Below, one piece after another: positions 43,397 to 49,571 of a stretch of 49,571 nt of DNA (positions are counted from its first letter, which is position 1; each line of letters begins with the position of its first letter). A model generated the notes under the pieces. It saw only the letters and a program-made list of their open reading frames with translations, was not told the origin of the DNA and did not search any database. A program made the translations under genes and the position numbers. The stretch lies in assembly GCA_030448225.1 (NCBI GenBank), contig JAUJNJ010000048.1:1-49571 (forward strand), read 5' to 3'. The DNA is from Phycisphaerae bacterium (GTDB taxonomy: Bacteria; Planctomycetota; Phycisphaerae; Tepidisphaerales; Tepidisphaeraceae).

Positions 43397-44411
43397 ATGA
43401 GTAACCGCAACGACCCCCGCCCCGCGGCGTCGCCGAAGTCGTCGAAGTCGTCGAAGTCGATCGCCGCCCTCGCGCTCTTCGGCTGCTGCTGCCTGGCGCG
43501 TCGGCCACGCGGCGCAGACCGGCCCGCGGCTGCTGCTCGAGACGTTCCCGAAGGAGCGGACGATCGAGTCGACCAACGACGTGAACTTCCTCGAGGGCGG
43601 GCAGACCGACGACGGCGAGGACTTCCGCCTCAGCGTCTACGAGTCGGCCGGCCGCGTGCGGCTGACGCCGGGCGTGTTCGAGAGCCCGCGCGTCGGGTGG
43701 GAGGCGACGTACCTGGAGCTCAACAGCACCGACCCGAGCCTGCCCGAGCAGCTCGTCAACACGTCGGCCGGGTTCGCGATGCCGCTGGGCAAGACGGGCG
43801 ACTGGGTGTTCGCGCTCGGCGTGGGCGCGGGGTACGCCGGCGACACGCCGTACGACGACGGCGACGCCTGGTACGGGCAGGGCACGCTGCTGGCGTTCCG
43901 GCAGTTCGACGAGGAGTCGGGGCTGGCGTTCATCATCGACTACGACGGCAACCGCTCGATCCTGCCCGACGTCCCGCTGCCCGGCTTCGCCTACAGCCGC
44001 CGGATCCGCGACGACCTGTTCCTCGTCGCCGGCCTGCCGGTCACGAGCCTGGAGTGGACGCCGACCGAGCGGCTGACGGTCAAGGGGACGTACGCGCTGC
44101 CGTACACGGTCGACCTCGCGGTCGGCTACGAGGTGACCCAGGGCCTGCGCGTCTACGGCAAGACCGAGAGCCGCAGCGAGGCGTTCCACCTCGACGCGCT
44201 GGAGCGCAACAGCGACCGGCTCTTCTTCGAGCAGCGCCGCGCCGAGGTCGGCGTCGCGTGGGAACCCCGCGACGGCTGGCTCCTGACCGCGGGCGTCGGC
44301 TACGCCTGGGGCGGCGAGTTCAGCACGGGCTGGGACGTCCGAGAGACCGACGAGGTCACCGACATCAGCGACGAACCGTACGTGAAACTCGGGCTCGTGG
44401 CGCGGTTCTGA
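43397..44411 (+). CDS. Outer-membrane beta-barrel protein (one frameshift)
   Basis: This is about 338 residues. From 43397 a Ser/Lys-rich head leads to the hydrophobic segment SIAALALFGCCCLA (signal). After a one-base shift near 43505 the frame is open to the stop: GPRLLLETFPKERTIESTND, then VNFLEGGQTDDGEDFRLSVY. The rest alternates amphipathic strands and turns with many aromatic ends: WVFALGVGAGYAGDTPYDDG, SGLAFIIDYDGN, RLTVKGTYALPYTVDLAVGY, GWLLTAGVGYAWGGEF, ending PYVKLGLVARF with terminal Phe, the sign of an outer-membrane barrel assembled by BamA. It resembles DUF6268-type barrels. Cargo unknown. Confidence 0.78.
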
Positions 44412-44488
44412 TCGAGAACTCCGACCGTGCGAAAGAGGCGCGACGGAGGAGTAGAAACCGCGTCGCTCCCGCAATTGTCGCTCGAACG

Positions 44489-44563
44489 CCCACGGTGCTT
44501 GCACCGTGGGTTTCCTCTTGCGCGTGACGTCTTCGGAAGATCCCACGGAGCAAGCTCCGTGGG
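44489..44563. repeat. Pair of inverted REP hairpins beside the RAYT gene
   Basis: CCCACGGTGC-TT-GCACCGTGGG (44489-44510) and CCCACGGAGC-AA-GCTCCGTGGG (44542-44563) are perfect 10-bp hairpins, 31 bases apart. Their flanks GAACG (left) and CGTTCG (right) are inverted, so the pair forms a BIME-like unit. Confidence 0.85.
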
Positions 44564-44633
44564 CGTTCGCGATCACTTCCCCCTGCTCAGTTTCCCGTTG
44601 CACGACCTTTGCGCGAGCGGTAACGTTTTCGCC

Positions 44634-45149
44634 ATGGTCGTGCGCCCCTGGAACGACTGGTACCACTGCATGTGCCATACATATGGCACGTGGTTACCCG
44701 GTGATCCCAAGGGCTTCCGCACGCGTCATCACCGCGAACACGTCGAGGGCGATTACAAAAAACCTCCCCCGAAGGGCACGTACGACGCGCTGCACGAGCG
44801 CGCCAAGCGCCTCATGAAGCGCGAGCCCGTCCTCCTCATCCCGCGCCAACAGGACCGCGCGCTGGAAGAGATCGTCATTTCCCTCCTCCGGCGCGACATC
44901 AAACTCCGCGTCGTTTCGCTCGACCGCATCCACCTCCACATCGTCGCGCGCTTCGCCGACCACAACCCGCGTCACTGGGTGGGCCTCGCGAAGAAGGAAT
45001 CTTCCGCGTACTGCTTCCGCGTCAACCTCGCGCCGGTCGGTGGTCTCTGGGGGACGCGATGCCAGTGCAAACCGATCCGGGACGCAGCGCACCTTGAGAA
45101 CGCCACCCGCTACGTGGGCGACCACGGCAAGCGCGGCGCAGCGGTGTAG
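44634..45149 (+). CDS. REP-associated tyrosine transposase (RAYT, IS200/Y1-like)
   Basis: This is 171 residues, intact. The N-terminal WYHCMCHTYGTWLPGDPKGF is the TYGTWLPGD signature of this Y1 family. The HUH metal motif is HLH in RIHLHIVARFADHNPR. Possible catalytic tyrosines are in KKESSAYCFR and ENATRYVGDH. Such enzymes nick single-stranded DNA at REP hairpins, and two such hairpins lie directly upstream (44489-44563), with a third related one at 29975. It is slightly short at the C-terminus compared with longer relatives (about 200 residues), but all motifs are present. Confidence 0.85.
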   Translation: MVVRPWNDWYHCMCHTYGTWLPGDPKGFRTRHHREHVEGDYKKPPPKGTYDALHERAKRLMKREPVLLIPRQQDRALEEIVISLLRRDIKLRVVSLDRIHLHIVARFADHNPRHWVGLAKKESSAYCFRVNLAPVGGLWGTRCQCKPIRDAAHLENATRYVGDHGKRGAAV

Positions 45150-45230
45150 ACGCGCCCATTTGCCTGATTCCCCACCCTGAATGCCCCGCCCATTGATTCC
45201 GCGCCCGCGCTGCCGCATCCTTCCGGCCGC

Positions 45231-46376
45231 ATGGCCGCCGCCGCACCCGACGGGTTCGCGATCGATTTGCGCCACGTGACCAAGGTCTACGGGCGCAAGA
45301 TCCACGCGCTGCGCGGGATCAACATGCAGGTCCGCCGCGGCGAGGTGTTCGGCCTGCTCGGGCCCAACGGCGCGGGCAAGAGCACGCTCGTGAAGATCAT
45401 GATGACCGTGATCCGCCCGACCCGCGCCGAGGGCACGGTGCTCGGCGACCGCGTCGGGCTGAAGTCGACGCTGCGGCGGATCGGGTACCTCCCCGAGAAC
45501 CACCGCTTCCCGCGCTACCTCACCGGCCGCCAGACCGTCGAGTTCTTCGGCGCGCTCGCCGGCGTCGACCGCCGCCGCCGCAAGCGCCGCGCGGCCGAAC
45601 TGCTCGACCTCGTCGGCATGGCCGACGCCGCCGACCGCCGCATCGCCACCTACTCCAAGGGGATGGCCCAGCGCACCGGGCTGGCGCAGGCGCTGGTGAA
45701 CGACCCGGACCTCGTCGTGCTCGACGAGCCGACCGACGGCGTCGACCCCGGCGGCCGCCGCGACATCCGCGAGGTGCTCGAGCGCATGCGACACGAGGGT
45801 AAGACCGTCTTCGTCAACAGCCACCTCCTGAGCGAACTGGAGGTGATCGCCGACCGCGTGGCGATCCTCGTCGGCGGGCAGGTCGCCCTGCAGGGGACGC
45901 TCGACGAGCTGACCGTCGCCAAGCAGCGCTACGCGATCGACCTCATGCCCCGCGCTGACCGCTCGCTCCGCGACGCGCTGGCCGTGGCGATGCCCGGCGT
46001 CGTCCGCGGCCGCCGCGCGCCGCCGGCGCGCCCGCCGCCGCCCCCGCTCTCGCCGAACGGCGCGGCGGCGGCGGCGGCGGCGGCGGCGAACGCGGCGGCG
46101 CCGGCCCTCGTGCTGCGCGGGGCGCTGCCGTCGGGGCACTGGACGGAGCTCGACGGCACCACGCTGCGCGTCGGCACGACCGAGGCCGCCGACGTGCAAC
46201 CGCTGCTCGACGCGTGCCGCGCCGCCGGCCTGACCATCCGCCGCGTCCAGTCGGTCCGGCCGTCGCTCGAGGACCTGTTCGTCGCGACCGTCGCCGAGCC
46301 CGGCGCCAACGGCGAGCCCGTCGCCCGCGCCGCGCCCGCCGCCGCCGCCGCGACCGGCGGGGGGGCCGCGGCATGA
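45231..46376 (+). CDS. ABC transporter ATP-binding protein
   Basis: This is 381 residues, intact. Walker A GPNGAGKS (44-51), signature YSKGMAQR (141-148), Walker B LVVLDEP (161-167), with H-loop NSHLLSE. The order and the block LPENHRFPRYLTG (about 88-99) place it with CcmA/NatA-type exporters that energise a separate permease. After residue ~255 comes a Pro/Ala-rich linker (PPARPPPPPLSPNGAAAAAA) and a C-terminal domain (ALPSGHWTELDGTTLRVGTT, RRVQSVRPSLEDLFVATV). That linker is unusually long. Its stop overlaps the permease start (ATGA). Confidence 0.92.
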   Translation: MAAAAPDGFAIDLRHVTKVYGRKIHALRGINMQVRRGEVFGLLGPNGAGKSTLVKIMMTVIRPTRAEGTVLGDRVGLKSTLRRIGYLPENHRFPRYLTGRQTVEFFGALAGVDRRRRKRRAAELLDLVGMADAADRRIATYSKGMAQRTGLAQALVNDPDLVVLDEPTDGVDPGGRRDIREVLERMRHEGKTVFVNSHLLSELEVIADRVAILVGGQVALQGTLDELTVAKQRYAIDLMPRADRSLRDALAVAMPGVVRGRRAPPARPPPPPLSPNGAAAAAAAAANAAAPALVLRGALPSGHWTELDGTTLRVGTTEAADVQPLLDACRAAGLTIRRVQSVRPSLEDLFVATVAEPGANGEPVARAAPAAAAATGGGAAA

Positions 46377-47503
46377 TCGGGCAGACGCTGGCGATCTTCC
46401 TCGACGCCTACCGCGAGCTGAACTCCAAGCGGATGTTCTGGATCGTGCTGGCGCTGTCGGCGCTGGTCGTGCTCGTCTTCGCCGCGGCGGGGATCGACGC
46501 CGAGGGCGAGCTCACGCTGCTCGGCATGCAGACGCCGATCCCGATCGCGATGCCGCCGGACGAGTTCTACAAGCTGATGTTCGTCACGTTCGGCATCGAG
46601 ATCTGGCTCGCGCTGGCGGCCACCGTGCTGGCGATCATCTCGACCGCCAGCATCTTCCCGGACCTGCTCACCGGCGGCTCGATCGACCTGTACCTGTCCA
46701 AGCCGCTGGGGCGGCTGCGGCTGTTCCTCACGAAGTACGCGGCCGCGCTGCTGTTCGTCACGCTCCAGGTCGCGGTCTTCTGCGTGGCCAGCTTCGTGAT
46801 CATCGGCCTCCGCGGCGGCGCGTGGGAGCCGGGCATCCTGCTCGGCGTGCCGATCGTCGTCTGCTTCTTCAGCTACCTCTACGCGGTGTCCGTCCTGTTC
46901 GGCGTGCTGACGCGCTCGACGGTCGCCGCCATCCTGCTGACCGTGCTCGCGTGGTTCCTGGTCTTCGTCGTGCACGGCAGCGAGATCGCGCTGCTGACGT
47001 TCCGCACCGCCGCCGACCGCCGCGCCGCGTCGGCCGTGCCGACGCTGAAGCTCGTCGAGGGCCAGCTCGCCTACCTCGAGAAGCGCCCGCCGGCCGAGCT
47101 GACCGCGACCGACAACGAGATGCTCGCCAACCTCCGCCGCCAGCGCGACGACCTGCGGGGCAGCGTCGAAGGCAGCGCCCGGCGGAACCTCGACCTCGCG
47201 CACCGCATCGTCTACGGCCTGAAGACCGCGCTGCCCAAGACGAGCGAGACGACGGCCCTGCTCAGCCGCTCGCTCATCAGCGAGCCGGAGTACGACGACG
47301 CGGCCGACGACGGGCCCCGCCCGGGCAACAACGGCAACGACAACATCCGCCGGCGCGAGCGGGCCATCACGCGGGCCGACGAGCGCGCCGTGCAGTCGGC
47401 CGTGCGCCAGCGCCCCGTAGCATGGGTGGTCGGCACGTCGCTGCTGTTCGAGGCCGCCGTGCTCGGCGTGGCCGCGTGGGTCTTCTGCCGCCGGGACTAT
47501 TAA
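46373..47503 (+). CDS. ABC transporter permease, ABC-2 type
   Basis: This is 376 residues, intact. The ATG at 46373 lies within the ATPase stop, so the two are translationally coupled. Membrane spans include FWIVLALSALVVLVFAAAGI, IWLALAATVLAIISTASIF, YAAALLFVTLQVAVFCVASF, ILLGVPIVVCFFSYLYAVSV and VAAILLTVLAWFLVFVV, then a long acidic/basic soluble region (about 215-345, with a coiled-coil-like stretch LRRQRDDLRGSVEGSARRNL) and a last span (VGTSLLFEAAVLGVAAWVF). The segment GGSIDLYLSKPLGRLRLFL is typical of ABC-2 permeases. With the ATPase it forms a two-gene exporter; substrate unknown. Confidence 0.9.
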   Translation: MIGQTLAIFLDAYRELNSKRMFWIVLALSALVVLVFAAAGIDAEGELTLLGMQTPIPIAMPPDEFYKLMFVTFGIEIWLALAATVLAIISTASIFPDLLTGGSIDLYLSKPLGRLRLFLTKYAAALLFVTLQVAVFCVASFVIIGLRGGAWEPGILLGVPIVVCFFSYLYAVSVLFGVLTRSTVAAILLTVLAWFLVFVVHGSEIALLTFRTAADRRAASAVPTLKLVEGQLAYLEKRPPAELTATDNEMLANLRRQRDDLRGSVEGSARRNLDLAHRIVYGLKTALPKTSETTALLSRSLISEPEYDDAADDGPRPGNNGNDNIRRRERAITRADERAVQSAVRQRPVAWVVGTSLLFEAAVLGVAAWVFCRRDY

Positions 47504-47509
47504 GAGCGT

Positions 47510-47659
47510 GGAACCACGGAGGCACGGAGGCACGGAGAAGCGGAAAGGTGAGGACGGCAGACGGAGGCGGACGTCGCGCCGGTTGACGTTCCGGCGTCTT
47601 CCACCGTCTCCCGACTTCACCCTCTGTCCTTCCTCCGTGTCTCTGTGCCTCCGTGGTTC
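47510..47659. repeat. Inverted ACGGAGGCACGG repeat pair
   Basis: GAACCACGGAGGCACGGAGG at 47510-47546 faces CTGTGCCTCCGTGGTTC at 47622-47659. The arms are near-perfect inversions and enclose 75 bases. It follows the ABC permease stop by a few bases and may act as its terminator. Translations give NHGGTETRR-type peptides. Confidence 0.75.
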
Positions 47660-47710
47660 GATTCGTCCCGGTTTTCTGAGAACCTCGCGTCAACGAGGCG
47701 GTGTGGCGAC

Positions 47711-49099
47711 ATGCGTGACGACGGACCGAAACTGGCTCGCGCGGTGCGGCCCCCGTGGCTGCTCGTCCTGCTCGTCACCGTCGCCTGCGCCAGCGCGGCG
47801 CCGGCCGACGAGCGCGCGGCGCGCGTCCGGCGCCACGAGCCGAAGATGAGCTTCCTCGACAACGGCGTCGTCCGCCTCGGCGTCGACCTCAACCTCGGCG
47901 GCGCGATCACCCACCTCTCGCGCAGCGGCCGCGAAGAGAACCTCGTCAACGGCCACGACTTCGGCCGGCAGATCCAGATGTCCTACTACGCCGGCCCCGT
48001 CCCGTTCGCCGTCGCCGGCAAGCGGCCCGACCCCGCGTGGGCGTTCATCGGCTGGAACCCGATCCAGGTCGGCGACGCGTTCGGCCACGCGTCGCGACTC
48101 CTCGCGCACACGAACGACGGCAAGCGGATCTACGTCAAGTGCGTGCCGATGCACTGGCCGCTGGAGAACGTGCCCGCCGAGTGCACGTTCGAGAGCTGGC
48201 TGCGACTCGAAGGCGCCGCCGTGCACGCGCGCTGCCGGATGGTCAACAATCGCCCGGACAAGACGCAGTATCCGGCGCGCGACCAGGAGTTCCCCGCCGT
48301 CTACACGAACGGGCCGTGGCACCGTCTGATGACCTACGACGGCGACGCGCCGTTCACCGGCGGGCCGCTGCGGCGGGTCGAGCACGTCCTGGCCGACAAC
48401 CGCTGGGCCGACTGGACCGCCACCGAGTCGTGGGCGGCGCTCGTCGACGACGGCGGCTTCGGCCTCGGCGTCTGGGCGTCGGGCGTCGGCGCGTTCAAGG
48501 GGGGCTTCGCCGGCACGCCGGGCCAGGGCGGCCCGCGCGACGCCGCCACCGGCTACGTCGCGCCGATCGGCCGCGAGGTGATCGACTGGAACGTCGAGCA
48601 CGAGTACCGCTACGACCTCGTCGTCGGCACGCTCGACGAGATCCGCAAGCACGTCTACGACCGCGCCCCGCGCCCGGCCCCGCCGGCCCACCGCTTCGAC
48701 GGCGGCCGCCACGGCTGGCACTTCGCCAATGCGACCGACGCCGGCTGGCCCGTCCGCGGCGCGCTGCACCTGCGGACCGAGCGGCCCGACCCCCAACTCC
48801 TCGGCCCCGTCGGCTTCTGGAAGGCGGCGGACGCCGGCACCCTCGTCATCGAGGCCGCCAGCCGCACGAGGGGCGCCGACGCCCGCGTCTACTGGCGACG
48901 CCTGGGCGAACCCGCGTTCACCGAAGAACGTTCCGCGGGTTTCACGCTCACGAGCGACGGCACCGACCAGACGTATCGCATCGATCTGGCGAAGTCGCCG
49001 CAGTGGAAGGGCGGGATCGTTCAACTCCGGGTCGACCCCGTCTCCGCGGGCGGCGCGGGCGAGTGGGTGAAGGTCCGGTCGATTCGTTTCGAGAAATGA
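47711..49099 (+). CDS. Secreted two-domain protein, unknown function
   Basis: This is 462 residues, intact. A signal peptide (PWLLVLLVTVACASAAPA) follows the ATG at 47711. The first domain (about 40-320) is strand-rich with SFLDNGVVRLGVDLNLGGAI then THLSRSGREENLVNGHDFGR, a pattern like galactose-mutarotase-type sugar-binding folds; later WAFIGWNPIQVGDAFGHASR and IDWNVEHEYRYDLVVGTLDE. The second domain (about 325-462) reads FDGGRHGWHFANATDAGWPV, VIEAASRTRGADARVYWRRL and VRSIRFEK, like a carbohydrate-binding module. Together they suggest a polysaccharide-active protein. No catalytic pair can be named and no family is firmly recognised. Confidence 0.7.
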   Translation: MRDDGPKLARAVRPPWLLVLLVTVACASAAPADERAARVRRHEPKMSFLDNGVVRLGVDLNLGGAITHLSRSGREENLVNGHDFGRQIQMSYYAGPVPFAVAGKRPDPAWAFIGWNPIQVGDAFGHASRLLAHTNDGKRIYVKCVPMHWPLENVPAECTFESWLRLEGAAVHARCRMVNNRPDKTQYPARDQEFPAVYTNGPWHRLMTYDGDAPFTGGPLRRVEHVLADNRWADWTATESWAALVDDGGFGLGVWASGVGAFKGGFAGTPGQGGPRDAATGYVAPIGREVIDWNVEHEYRYDLVVGTLDEIRKHVYDRAPRPAPPAHRFDGGRHGWHFANATDAGWPVRGALHLRTERPDPQLLGPVGFWKAADAGTLVIEAASRTRGADARVYWRRLGEPAFTEERSAGFTLTSDGTDQTYRIDLAKSPQWKGGIVQLRVDPVSAGGAGEWVKVRSIRFEK

Positions 49100-49210
49100 C
49101 GCCCGGCTTCCTCGTTCGCCTGTGAGCAACCGCGCCGCGCGCCCGGCGCGGCACGGCCGCTTCAGCGGGCACGTTTCCGGGGCCATGCGATTGAACTGGG
49201 ATAGAACAGC

Positions 49211-49571
49211 ATGACGTCACCCGCGCGCCGCCGTGCCCGCCTTGCATCGATCGTCGCCGTCGCCGCGGGGCTCGCGCTCGCCGGTTCGATCGCGACGGGC
49301 TGCCGCGACGCGCTGCGGCCGCGGTCGGGCGTGTGGATCGAGGCCGACGCGGCCGCCGATTTCGCGCGGTACCGGAGCTACGCGTTCCTGCCCGGCAGCG
49401 TCGCGGGCGACCCCGGCGCGCGGCCGCTCGACGCGGACGCGTTCGATCGACAGTTCCGCGCCGCGATCGAACCCCGCCTCGCCGCCGCGGGCCTGCGGCC
49501 GGCCGAGGAGGAGACGCCGCCCGACTTATACGTGACGTACTCCGCCCGCCAGGGCCGCGACGGCGGCATCG
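49211..49571 (+). CDS. DUF4136-type lipoprotein, partial
   Basis: This runs off the right edge after 120 residues. The start MTSPARRRARLASIVAVAAG, then LALAGSIATGC, is a lipoprotein signal with lipobox SIATGC. After it come WIEADAAADFARYRSYAFLP, the opening DFxRYxTYxW/F of DUF4136, and later DRQFRAAIEPRLAAAGLRPA with PDLYVTYSARQG, which also fit. Such proteins are envelope lipoproteins of unknown role. The frame is open from 49211 to 49571. Confidence 0.8.
   Translation, partial: MTSPARRRARLASIVAVAAGLALAGSIATGCRDALRPRSGVWIEADAAADFARYRSYAFLPGSVAGDPGARPLDADAFDRQFRAAIEPRLAAAGLRPAEEETPPDLYVTYSARQGRDGGI

Overview
The window is very GC-rich (about 70 % by eye) and fits a member of the Planctomycetota, most likely from the Phycisphaerae side. 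This is inferred from several gene types: a secreted protein with an N-terminal LEGRRLMS motif (33.8-34.7 kb), a Tat-exported sugar-isomerase-like protein beside a PQQ-type beta-propeller and an esterase, right-handed beta-helix proteins, a REP-associated transposase, and many dispersed short intergenic repeats. No rRNA, tRNA or CRISPR was seen. Many conserved genes are readable only by moving between frames, while others of over 1 kb are perfectly open. Much of this probably reflects single-base indels in G/C runs, so gene calls below splice frames where protein logic demands it.

Layout. 0-2.5 kb: a probable chromosomal integron. An integrase remnant on + diverges from a leftward promoter, an attI-like site and four cassettes on - with three attC-like sites; the array runs off the left edge. 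2.7-4.0 kb: a Bcr/CflA-type efflux pump. 4.8-6.0 kb: an HSL-type esterase. 7.4-12.05 kb: a SWIM/SNF2 helicase interrupted at Walker A by a 337-residue intein with the signature of class 3. 12.5-17.8 kb: a hydrolase, a LysM lipoprotein, a YjbQ-family protein, a rhodanese and a MacB/FtsX-like permease. 17.9-25.4 kb: HIT protein, candidate small RNA, PlsC acyltransferase, a basic DNA-binding-like protein, PfkB kinase, phosphodiesterase, GNAT, SUKH protein, lipase. 25.7-29.8 kb: esterase, TIM-barrel and beta-propeller proteins, a probable carbohydrate-use cluster. 30-34.7 kb: DUF2726 protein, a 57-residue protein, a polytopic membrane protein, a glutamine amidotransferase and the LEGRRLMS protein.

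35-42.9 kb holds the most unusual block: on the minus strand a phage-type portal, a small head-region protein, a major capsid protein and a capsid-cement-like protein are followed by two right-handed beta-helix proteins and a small unknown. No terminase, protease or tail gene is present, and host-type minisatellites lie between the head genes. This suggests a reduced, long-resident capsid locus.

43.4-49.6 kb: an outer-membrane beta-barrel, a RAYT transposase with its paired REP hairpins, an ABC exporter pair (ATPase and permease with overlapping stop and start), a secreted two-domain protein and a DUF4136 lipoprotein that runs off the right edge.
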